NCBI GenBank assembly: GCA_900766555.1
Contig: CAAFVR010000033.1
Coordinates: forward strand, 1-16,606
Direction: 5' to 3'
From: Helicobacteraceae bacterium
GTDB lineage: Bacteria; Campylobacterota; Campylobacteria; Campylobacterales; Helicobacteraceae
DNA: 16,606 nt
In this document: in pieces, positions 9,549 through 16,606 of the stretch
Layout: the number at the start of each line of letters is the position of its first letter
How positions within the stretch are numbered: position 1 is the first letter of the stretch
The notes under the pieces: model-generated
What the model saw: only the letters and a program-made list of their open reading frames with translations
Told to the model about the DNA's origin: nothing
Databases searched by the model: none
Made by a program: the position numbers and the translations under genes

Positions 9549-11222
9549 TCATTTGGCATTTGGCACCCCGTGAAATTGCCGGTAAAGCTCGATTAAATGC
9601 GATGTCGAGCTATCATGCGCTGCATTTTGCTCACCCTTAAGCTCGGATAAAATTGTTTTTGCGAGCACTTTGCCGAGCTCTACGCCGAATTGATCAAAGC
9701 TGTTGATATTCCAAATTACGCCTTGTACAAAAATTTTATGCTCATAAAGTGCGATAAGCGAGCCGATATTTCGCGGCGAAATGCGCTCCAAAAGTAGCAC
9801 ATTACTTGGGCGATTACCAGAAAAAACCTTGTGCGGCGCTAGGGCTTTTGCACTATCTAGATCTAGACCAGAATCTAGCAATTCAGCCAAAGCTTCATCA
9901 TATGTTTTACCCCGCATAAAAGCCTCAGATTGCGCAAAAAGATTTGCTAGCAAGATGTCATGATGCCCGCTTAGATTTCTAAGATTGCTAGTTTTTGTAA
10001 GGCTACCAATCAGATCTATTGGGCTAATATGCGTGCCTTGGTGCAGCAGCTGGAAAAATGCATGTTGCGCATTAATGCCCGTGTCGCCCCACACAATTGG
10101 CGCTGTGTCATAACTCACGATATCGCCATTTTTATCAACTTGCTTGCCATTACTTTCCATATCAAGCTGTTGTAAAAATTTGGCAAAAAAGCTGAGTTCT
10201 TGATCATAGGGCGCGCAAACATGATTTTTGGCGCCAAAAAAATTGATATACCAAATGCCAAGCAGCGCCAAAATGACGGGCAAATTCTTATGAAATGACG
10301 CAGATCTGAAGTGATTATCCATTAAATGCGCGCCATAGAGCAGATCGTTAAAATTATCTTCGCCTAGATATATCATTATTGGTAGGCCAATTGAGCTCCA
10401 AAGGCTATATCTGCCGCCAACCCAATTCCAGAATTCAAACATATTTGCAGTATCAATCCCAAAGGCCTCAACGGCTGATTTATTCGTTGAAACTGCCACG
10501 AAATGCCGCGCCACATGCGCGCTATCGCCAGCATGATTTAAAAACCAAGCTCTAGCTGTTAGTGCATTTGTGAGCGTTTCTTGCGTGGAAAAAGTCTTGC
10601 TAGCAATTATAAAAAGCGTGGTCTCAGGATGCACTTTTGATAACACGCTTGAGAGCTGGCTGCCATCGACATTTGAGACAAAATGCATGCGCAAATTCGG
10701 ATTGCCGTATGCGCGCAGAGCGTTACAGACCATAAGCGTGCCTAGATCCGATCCACCGATGCCGATATTTACGATGTCCGTTATTATTTGATTTGTATAA
10801 CCCAAATGGCTGCCAGTGCGAATGCTTTTAGCAAAATTTGCCATGCGTGATAGCACGCTATTTACGCCATCCATGACATTTATGCCATCTAGGAAAATGC
10901 CCTCTTGGCTTTGATTGCGCAGCGCGATATGCAAAACGGAGCGATTTTCTGTGTTATTAATTTTTTGCGCACTGAACATATCAGAAATTGCGCCTTTTAG
11001 GTCGCATTCATTGGCTAGATCCACTAATAAATCTAGCGTTTTTGAACTTATGCGATTTTTGGAAAAATCAAGCTTAAGCCCGCCAAAATCGATAAAAAAG
11101 CGCTTTCCGCGTTCTTTATCTTTGTTAAAAAGATCTCGCATATGCAGTGGCGCTATTTCTTGAACATGCTTTTTTAGCGCTTTATAGGCATTTGTGTTTA
11201 GAAATGTCAGATCTTGTTTCAT
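9549..11222 (-). CDS. pgi: Glucose-6-phosphate isomerase
   Basis: Cytoplasmic enzyme that interconverts glucose-6-P and fructose-6-P, 557 residues from the ATG at 11222. A GTG at 11231 would add three residues and overlap the glk stop codon. Neither start has a strong ribosome-binding box, which suggests translational coupling to glk. Visible family features are GIGGSDLG (about 154-161), the phosphate-binding SKTFSTQET (208-216), signature GGRYSLWSSIG (269-279), catalytic Glu in DMESNGK (about 356), His in HQGTH (394) and Lys in FDQFGVELGKVLAK (about 519). All are intact and the length is normal. In this operon it links glucose-6-P made by Glk to the fructose-6-P pool, or feeds fructose-6-P back into the Entner-Doudoroff route. 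Confidence 0.97.
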   Translation of the reverse strand: MKQDLTFLNTNAYKALKKHVQEIAPLHMRDLFNKDKERGKRFFIDFGGLKLDFSKNRISSKTLDLLVDLANECDLKGAISDMFSAQKINNTENRSVLHIALRNQSQEGIFLDGINVMDGVNSVLSRMANFAKSIRTGSHLGYTNQIITDIVNIGIGGSDLGTLMVCNALRAYGNPNLRMHFVSNVDGSQLSSVLSKVHPETTLFIIASKTFSTQETLTNALTARAWFLNHAGDSAHVARHFVAVSTNKSAVEAFGIDTANMFEFWNWVGGRYSLWSSIGLPIMIYLGEDNFNDLLYGAHLMDNHFRSASFHKNLPVILALLGIWYINFFGAKNHVCAPYDQELSFFAKFLQQLDMESNGKQVDKNGDIVSYDTAPIVWGDTGINAQHAFFQLLHQGTHISPIDLIGSLTKTSNLRNLSGHHDILLANLFAQSEAFMRGKTYDEALAELLDSGLDLDSAKALAPHKVFSGNRPSNVLLLERISPRNIGSLIALYEHKIFVQGVIWNINSFDQFGVELGKVLAKTILSELKGEQNAAHDSSTSHLIELYRQFHGVPNAK

Positions 11223-11227
11223 CACAT

Positions 11228-12235
11228 TCACATTCGAACTTCGTTACTTTTGGGCGCATTTAGTGAACGCAAATAAAATTCAAGGGCGACCGAAACGCCC
11301 GCGATTCCTGGATTTTGCGCGGACACAACATAAACTGGTATGGCTGATAAATAGCTATCAAATCTGCCCTTATGCTCAAAGCGCATTCTAAAGGGCGATT
11401 TTTTGAAATAATCAATAAATCTAGGCACGATACCGCCGCAAATATATACTCCCGCGCGCGCACCAAGCGTTAATGCCAAGTTCCCGGCCACGCCGCCTAG
11501 CATCGCGCAAAATACGTCTAATGTTTCCATACAAAGATAAGAGCTTTGGTCTAGCGCTTTTTGCGTAATTTCTTGAGGTGTGATGCGCACATCAGCTCTG
11601 CCCTCGCGTTCGCTAAGCGCTTCGTATATTAAAACTAATCCAGATCCGCTTAGGAAGCGCTCTGCGGATACATGGCCGTATTTTTGCCTAGCATAATTCC
11701 AAATTGCAACTTCTGTATCATCAAATGGAGCAAAACTTACATGCCCGCCTTCGCTAACCAAAACAATGCTTGATCCATCTGGCGCTTTTACAAGGCCGCT
11801 TACGCCAAGTCCAGTCCCTGGTCCCAAAATAGCCTTTGGAGATTTGATGTCACAAAATGTTCCACCAACTTGCTCCAAGCCATCAAAACTTAGGTTTGAA
11901 ATAGCATAAGCTTGCGCTGTAAAATCATTGATGCATAAAAGCACATCAAGTCCGAGTGCTCTGCGCGTGGTCTCGATACTAAAGCTCCAATGATGATTTG
12001 TCATTTGGAGCCAATCGCCCAAAACCGGATTAGCCACCGCTAGAGCTGCTTTTTTGATCTTTGGATTGCCATTGCTAGATAAATATGTTTTGATGGCATC
12101 TACAACGGTTGCATAATTTTTGCAAGGATAAATTACGATATTTTCAATATTGCCAGGTGATGTTTCAAGCGCAAAACGCGCATTTGTGCCTCCAATATCA
12201 GCTAAAAGTCTAGGCTCATTTTGAGTAATAGACAT
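11228..12235 (-). CDS. glk: Glucokinase
   Basis: ATP-dependent glucokinase of the bacterial Glk type, phosphorylating imported glucose to glucose-6-P in the cytoplasm. It has 335 residues from the ATG at 12235, chosen because AAAGGA lies directly upstream and LLADIGGTNARFAL then falls at the expected place. An ATG at 12250 would add five residues but has no box. Motifs: phosphate-binding DIGGTNAR (13-20), catalytic Asp in CINDFTA (101-107), GPGTGLG (138-144), and glucose-binding SEGGH (161-165). It overlaps the end of pgl by 20 bases and runs almost directly into pgi, so the three genes are probably translated together. Confidence 0.95.
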   Translation of the reverse strand: MSITQNEPRLLADIGGTNARFALETSPGNIENIVIYPCKNYATVVDAIKTYLSSNGNPKIKKAALAVANPVLGDWLQMTNHHWSFSIETTRRALGLDVLLCINDFTAQAYAISNLSFDGLEQVGGTFCDIKSPKAILGPGTGLGVSGLVKAPDGSSIVLVSEGGHVSFAPFDDTEVAIWNYARQKYGHVSAERFLSGSGLVLIYEALSEREGRADVRITPQEITQKALDQSSYLCMETLDVFCAMLGGVAGNLALTLGARAGVYICGGIVPRFIDYFKKSPFRMRFEHKGRFDSYLSAIPVYVVSAQNPGIAGVSVALEFYLRSLNAPKSNEVRM

Positions 12236-12950
12236 GAATTTCCTTTGCATCTAAAATATGTGATATGGGGTAATCATTTGAGATCTGGGCATTTGCACGC
12301 TCTAAGACGTCAAATTTGGCTTGGCCATTTAATAGCAAATATATTTTTGGCGTTTTTAAAAGCGCATCAAAACTCATGCTTAAGCGATGAAATGGCGGAT
12401 TTTTCACGCCTTTTGTGTCAGTTGGTATTGTGTGGATTATGCAATCTTTAGATATTTTTTTGGGATCAAATGGCGGGAAAATGGAGGCAAAATGGCCATC
12501 TGCTCCCATGCCCAAAATAGCTATATCTGGCTGTATGTAATGTGAATTCGCATGAGCTAATAATTCTTTTAGTAAATCTGCATCTTTTGCCGCATCTGCG
12601 TCTTGTAGGCTAAGGGCTTTGCCTTCGCGTAAAAAAGCATCTGGCAAAAGTGATGCAAAATCTGCATCTTTGGCATTATTTTGCAAAAAATGCTTATGGA
12701 GCAGCGCTGTTGTTGATTCAGCATGGTTTTGGGGCACGATGCGTTCATCTACAAGGCGTATTTTAATGTCGCGCCAGGACAAATTACTTTGGCTTAATTG
12801 TAAAAATAGCTCTAATGGACTTTTACCGCCAGATAGCGCCAAAACGGGATTGTTTTTAGTTAGATCTAAGCAGATCTGATCGCAGAGGCTTTTTGCACAA
12901 GTTTTTGCATCATTAAAATTGTGAATTTTCAGCCCCAAAATATCAACCAA
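12216..12950 (-). CDS. pgl: 6-phosphogluconolactonase
   Basis: Hydrolyses 6-phosphogluconolactone to 6-phosphogluconate (DevB/SOL family), 244 residues, normal length. Motifs: LALSGGKSP (37-45), LVDERIVP (66-73) and the family signature GMGADGHFASIFP (147-159). The only in-frame start that gives the whole N-terminus is a TTG at 12950 without a clear ribosome-binding box. Upstream in another frame lies ATG (12981) followed by eight T. With seven T that ATG would enter the pgl frame, adding MFFSYTLESC before the present N-terminus. The gene follows zwf after 95 bases and its end overlaps glk. The enzyme call is firm; the start is uncertain. Confidence 0.9.
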   Translation of the reverse strand: MVDILGLKIHNFNDAKTCAKSLCDQICLDLTKNNPVLALSGGKSPLELFLQLSQSNLSWRDIKIRLVDERIVPQNHAESTTALLHKHFLQNNAKDADFASLLPDAFLREGKALSLQDADAAKDADLLKELLAHANSHYIQPDIAILGMGADGHFASIFPPFDPKKISKDCIIHTIPTDTKGVKNPPFHRLSMSFDALLKTPKIYLLLNGQAKFDVLERANAQISNDYPISHILDAKEIHVYYSK

Positions 12951-13045
12951 GCAAGATTCTAAAGTGTAAGAAAAAAAACATTACATGAAACTTAAAGTAA
13001 TCTAAAAGTGCAGAAAACCGACTTTTTGCTACAAAATGCAACATG

Positions 13046-14407
13046 CTAGATCCAATAATCCCCATCTCGTGCTAAAAGATTATGCATTTCTTGCGGACCG
13101 CTAGTTTGCGCGGGGTAATGACATAGCTTTAGAGTCTCATTTTTCTGAGCCAAAAGTAGCGGATCTAGAATTTCCCATGATTTTGTGAGCTCATCATTAT
13201 GCGCAAAATACGTAGCATCGCCGCGCACAACGTCAACTAACAATTTATGATATGGATCTAGCGCATTTTCTAGCTCTAGATCCGATCTGAGCTCTTGTGT
13301 TTTGAAACCGCTTTTTGATGGGATATTCAAGCTAAAAGAAAGCGTATTTTGCGGCTGTAAATTTAGCGTTATATGCGCATTATTTTTCAGCACGACAACT
13401 ATTTTGGCAAATTTGCTATCCATGCGTTTGCCATGGCGCAAATAAAGTATCACGCCATCGTATCTTGCATTATTAATCAATAATTTTAGCGCCACAAATG
13501 TTTCTGTGCGCGAGTTTGGGGCTACATTTTTTTCATCCAAATAGCCGCTAAGGCCGTTATTTGCGCTATATTGCGCATAAACTGCGTAGTCATTTATATT
13601 TTTTATATCAAGCTTTTTAATCTCGCTTAATAGCTTAATTTTGCCCTCGCGTATCTTTCCATCGCTTGGCAAATCCATCATAAAAAGTGAGGCAATTTGC
13701 ATCATATGATTTTGTAACATATCGCGCATAGCGCCGGTTGCATCATAAAATCCGCCGCGTTCTTCGATGCCAAGCGTTTCACACACGGAAATTTGGACAT
13801 TACTTACAAAATCTTTATTTAAAAGCGCCTCTAACATCGGATTTAACGCACGAAGACGCAATATATTTTGCACACTTTGTTTGCCCAAATAATGATCGAT
13901 TCTAAAAATTTGATCCTCGTTAAAAAATCTACAAATCGTATTATTTATCTCCAAACTCGAGGCTAGATCCGATCCTAGCGGCTTTTCTAGGACAATTTTC
14001 ACATTTTTATTATTTTTGGGGTCTTTTGAGTTCATGCCGCAAATAGCTAGATTTTCACAAATATTTATAAAAAATTGCGGCGCAACGGAGAGATAATAAA
14101 TTACATTGCCGCCGCGCAAAAGCGCCTTTAGCTTCTCAAAATCGCCTGCATTTTTCACATCTGCTTCAACATAATTTATAAGAGCGCAAAAATTAGCCCA
14201 TTTTGAGTGGTCCAAATTTTTTATATGGATGGCGCTTTTTTGCTCTAAAAAATCCAAAAAAGATGCGTTATTAAAGTTGCTGCGCCCGGTTGCAATGATG
14301 TTAAAATCGCCAAGCTCATTTGCGCAAAATGCATCAAAAAGCGCTGGAAAAATCTTTCTACTTGCCAAGTCTCCGCTAGCACCAAAGAGCACAAAATCAG
14401 TTGACAT
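13046..14407 (-). CDS. zwf: Glucose-6-phosphate 1-dehydrogenase
   Basis: Oxidises glucose-6-P to 6-phosphogluconolactone with NADP(+) or NAD(+), the entry step of both the Entner-Doudoroff and oxidative pentose-phosphate routes. It has 453 residues, in the range of the shorter Helicobacter-type enzymes. Motifs: dinucleotide-binding GASGDLASRK (9-18), LEKPLG (140-145) and active-site RIDHYLGK (169-176) with the substrate-binding Lys and catalytic-region His. Starts at ATG 14407 behind AGGATG. First gene of the leftward operon and divergent from edd. No frameshift or missing key residue was seen. Confidence 0.96.
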   Translation of the reverse strand: MSTDFVLFGASGDLASRKIFPALFDAFCANELGDFNIIATGRSNFNNASFLDFLEQKSAIHIKNLDHSKWANFCALINYVEADVKNAGDFEKLKALLRGGNVIYYLSVAPQFFINICENLAICGMNSKDPKNNKNVKIVLEKPLGSDLASSLEINNTICRFFNEDQIFRIDHYLGKQSVQNILRLRALNPMLEALLNKDFVSNVQISVCETLGIEERGGFYDATGAMRDMLQNHMMQIASLFMMDLPSDGKIREGKIKLLSEIKKLDIKNINDYAVYAQYSANNGLSGYLDEKNVAPNSRTETFVALKLLINNARYDGVILYLRHGKRMDSKFAKIVVVLKNNAHITLNLQPQNTLSFSLNIPSKSGFKTQELRSDLELENALDPYHKLLVDVVRGDATYFAHNDELTKSWEILDPLLLAQKNETLKLCHYPAQTSGPQEMHNLLARDGDYWI

Positions 14408-14433
14408 AACGCATCCTAAATCTTGAAATCTAG

Positions 14434-14439
14434 ATTATA
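14434..14439 (-). promoter_or_regulatory. -10 box of the zwf operon promoter
   Basis: A perfect TATAAT on the minus strand, 27 bases before the zwf start codon. No clear -35 is seen (TATCTT at the expected distance). This would drive the whole zwf-pgl-glk-pgi-gluP-gluP operon. Confidence 0.5.
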
Positions 14440-14453
14440 ACAACTTTTGGTAT

Positions 14454-14467
14454 CCTAAGATATTAGG
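14454..14467. promoter_or_regulatory. Small inverted repeat between zwf and edd
   Basis: CCTAA-GATA-TTAGG has perfect five-base arms and sits 13 bases before the edd start codon, in the shared control region. A related ATCCTAA occurs again at 14412-14418, 40 bases from the copy at 14452-14458. It could be an operator or part of the edd promoter; it does not match any regulator site I know. Confidence 0.35.
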
Positions 14468-14480
14468 CATAAGGAAACAG

Positions 14481-16301
14481 ATGAACAAAACCCTATCTCA
14501 AATAACGGCCAAAATCGAGGCTAGATCTACTAAAACGCGCGAAGCATATTTGCGCAAAATACATGACAAAAGCTTTGGTCGCGTTGATGGCACAAAGCTC
14601 GGCTGCCCAAATATCGCGCACACTTTCGCAATTTTCCCAGATGATATAAAAGAGAAAATCCGCGACAATATGCCCAGAAATTACGCCATTATCTCAGCCT
14701 ATAATGACATGCTAAGCGCGCATCAGCCCTTTGTGAAATATCCAGATCTGATAAAAGAAGGCGTCCAAAAAGCTGGCGCGCTATGTCAATTCGCAGCGGG
14801 CGTGCCGGCTATGTGCGATGGCATAACTCAGGGCTATCCTGGCATGGAATTATCGCTCTTTTCGCGCGATGTTATCGCACTAAGCGTGGCTGTGGGACTT
14901 TCACACAATGTATTTGATGGCGCTTTTTATCTTGGCGTATGCGACAAAATCGTCCCAGGGCTACTAATCGGATCTGCGAGCTTTGGGCATTTGCCAAGCC
15001 TTTTCGTGCCAAGCGGCCCGATGACAAGCGGCATCTCAAATGATGAAAAATCAAAGGCTAGACAACTGTACGCCGAGGGCAAAATCTCGCGCAAAGATCT
15101 CTGTAAATCCGAGATGCAAAGCTATCATTCAAGCGGAACTTGCACATTTTATGGCACGGCAAATTCAAATCAAATGATGGTTGAACTAATGGGTTTACAT
15201 TTGCCAAATACCGCATTTATAAACCCAGGAACGGATCTACGCGAGGCTATCGTAAAATACAGCGGCGAATTTCTAGCTAGCAATAATGTGGCTCCAATTG
15301 GTGAAATTATAAGTGCTAAAAATATAATAAATGCCATGATTGGACTTATGGCAACTGGCGGCTCCACAAATCATACCATCCATTTAATAGCCATAGCGCG
15401 CGCCTTTGGAATCATAATAGATTGGGATGATTTTGATGGCATATCTTCCATCACGCCGCTGCTAGCTCGGATCTATCCAAATGGCAAAGCGGATGTAAAT
15501 CATTTTGAGGCTGCCGGCGGGCTCGCCTTTGTGGTAAAAGAGCTGCTAGAAAATGGCCTTTTGCATGATGATGTTTTAACTGTAGCAGGCCGCGGGATGG
15601 GTCATTACACAAAAGAGCCATTTTTGGAAAATGACACTACAAAATCGCAAAAATTGCCAAAATGGAAAGATGGCGTCAAAGAATCAGCGGATCTAAACAT
15701 CCTAAGCCCGTTTGAAAAGCCATTTTTGCCAGAGGGCGGCATAAAAATTATGAAAGGCAATATCGCTCGCGCAGTTATCAAAGTATCAGCGATCGCAAAA
15801 GAGCATCAAATCATAAAAGCGCGCGCATTGATTTTTGACTCCCAAGCGCAATTTATCAAAGCCTTTGAGGACAAAAAACTTGAGCGCGACTTTATAGGCA
15901 TCGTGCGCTTCCAGGGCCCAAGAGCAAATGGCATGCCAGAATTACACAAATTAATCCCACTTTTATCATCGCTCCAAGATAAAGGCTTCAAAGTGGCACT
16001 TATCACAGATGGGCGCATGAGCGGCGCAAGCGGTAAGGTTCCAATTGCTATTCACGCAAGCCCAGAGGCACTTTTAGGCGGCAATATCATCAAAATAAAA
16101 GAAGGCGATTTAATCGAATTTGACGCGACAAAAGGCGTCTTGCAAAATCTAGAAAGCGACTTTGAAGCGCGCGAAATCAAAATACCAGATCTAAGCGCCA
16201 CGCATCAAAATATCGGCTTTGGCAGAGAACTTTTCAGCGGATTTAGAACCCTTGCCACAAGCGTTGAAGAAGGAGCCATGAGCTTTGGCATTACGAACTA
16301 A
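14481..16301 (+). CDS. edd: 6-phosphogluconate dehydratase
   Basis: Dehydrates 6-phosphogluconate to 2-keto-3-deoxy-6-phosphogluconate (KDPG), the defining step of the Entner-Doudoroff pathway. It has 606 residues, the usual length for Edd of the IlvD/Edd family, which uses an iron-sulfur cluster. Motifs: AMCDGITQGYPGM (Cys112), signature GVCDKIVPGLLIGSA (Cys154), SSGTCTFYGTANSNQMM (Cys221) and the second signature ITDGRMSGASGKVP (about 513-526). These distinguish it from short fragments, and the longer N-terminal region fits Edd better than dihydroxyacid dehydratase IlvD. The start is supported by AAGGA just upstream. It diverges from zwf with 73 bases between. The KDPG aldolase gene that usually follows is not found in the remaining window. 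Confidence 0.96.
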   Translation: MNKTLSQITAKIEARSTKTREAYLRKIHDKSFGRVDGTKLGCPNIAHTFAIFPDDIKEKIRDNMPRNYAIISAYNDMLSAHQPFVKYPDLIKEGVQKAGALCQFAAGVPAMCDGITQGYPGMELSLFSRDVIALSVAVGLSHNVFDGAFYLGVCDKIVPGLLIGSASFGHLPSLFVPSGPMTSGISNDEKSKARQLYAEGKISRKDLCKSEMQSYHSSGTCTFYGTANSNQMMVELMGLHLPNTAFINPGTDLREAIVKYSGEFLASNNVAPIGEIISAKNIINAMIGLMATGGSTNHTIHLIAIARAFGIIIDWDDFDGISSITPLLARIYPNGKADVNHFEAAGGLAFVVKELLENGLLHDDVLTVAGRGMGHYTKEPFLENDTTKSQKLPKWKDGVKESADLNILSPFEKPFLPEGGIKIMKGNIARAVIKVSAIAKEHQIIKARALIFDSQAQFIKAFEDKKLERDFIGIVRFQGPRANGMPELHKLIPLLSSLQDKGFKVALITDGRMSGASGKVPIAIHASPEALLGGNIIKIKEGDLIEFDATKGVLQNLESDFEAREIKIPDLSATHQNIGFGRELFSGFRTLATSVEEGAMSFGITN

Positions 16302-16606
16302 GAGATAAAATAAAAGCAGCTTGATTTAATGATATTGTAGGCTTTGCTTGGGGGGTAATATATTTAAGTTTGTTTTTGGCATCTCTTTTATTTCTTGGGT
16401 ATTTTTTTGATTTATCCACAAATCACGCATTTATTGCTAGGTAGATTCTTGGCTATTTGGCTTGTCTCAAATAAATGAGTTCTTAAACCCCCTCTTGCGG
16501 TTCTGTTTCTAGGTTCTTGTAATCTTCATTTTCTTTCCCAAGGTCCGGGCTCTCTCAACCCATGCGGATCTAATCGCTACCCTCCCTTCTCCCACAACTC
16601 CCTAGC
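16302..16606. other. Intergenic stretch after edd without a recognisable gene
   Basis: No credible coding region or tRNA is seen on either strand. There is no strong terminator: AAGCA and TGCTT could pair over a long loop, and AACC...GGTT near 16489-16505 is weak. A perfect 9-base TTATCCACA lies at 16412-16420. From about 16490 the plus strand becomes pyrimidine-rich, much like the first 30 bases of the window. The KDPG aldolase gene is not here. Confidence 0.6.

Noticed and set aside
9859..9870. Perfect palindrome TCTAGATCTAGA as a regulatory site
   Set aside because: It lies inside the pgi coding region and is explained by Leu-Asp-Leu-Asp codons and the general GATC/CTAG richness.

Overview
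The window looks like a chromosomal segment of a Helicobacter species (Campylobacterota). The DNA is AT-rich. A 23S-5S rRNA unit has no 16S gene on its 5' side, which is the split rRNA arrangement known from Helicobacter. A phase-variable-type poly-C surface protein and an Entner-Doudoroff sugar locus with GluP-type transporters fit the same assignment. I do not assign a species.

Layout. Positions 89-3490 (minus) encode a large autotransporter-like outer-membrane protein. It has a 13-C tract directly after its second codon, a signal peptide, a repetitive beta-helix-like passenger and a C-terminal barrel ending in W-S-F. Its start lies only 84 bases after the 3' end of a 5S rRNA gene (3575-3691, minus). 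That gene is preceded by a 23S rRNA gene (about 3790-6694, minus) flanked by long complementary arms that should form the processing stem. The 23S gene carries G instead of A at the position equivalent to E. coli 2059, the classic macrolide-resistance substitution. A likely promoter with a perfect -10 box and A-tract-rich upstream DNA lies at about 6895-6924.

Positions 7127-14407 (minus) hold a compact sugar operon, in transcription order zwf, pgl, glk, pgi, gluP copy 1, gluP copy 2. After a 95-base gap between zwf and pgl, the genes overlap or lie within 12 bases of each other. The edd gene (14481-16301, plus) is divergently transcribed from zwf across a 73-base intergenic region that contains a zwf -10 box and a small inverted repeat. 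The remaining 305 bases after edd hold no recognisable gene, so eda, the expected partner of edd, is absent at this place.

How the genes fit together. GluP proteins import glucose or galactose and Glk phosphorylates glucose. Pgi links glucose-6-P to fructose-6-P. Zwf and Pgl make 6-phosphogluconate, and Edd dehydrates it to KDPG. The locus therefore runs from import to KDPG and lacks only the aldolase. Copy 1 of gluP appears to have lost its last membrane helix by a one-base frameshift. The main points for a second look are the 23S A2059G-type base, the poly-C on/off switch downstream of the rRNA genes, the gluP frameshift, an over-represented sequence family (AGATCCGAT and relatives), and a duplicated linker placed inside the autotransporter barrel.
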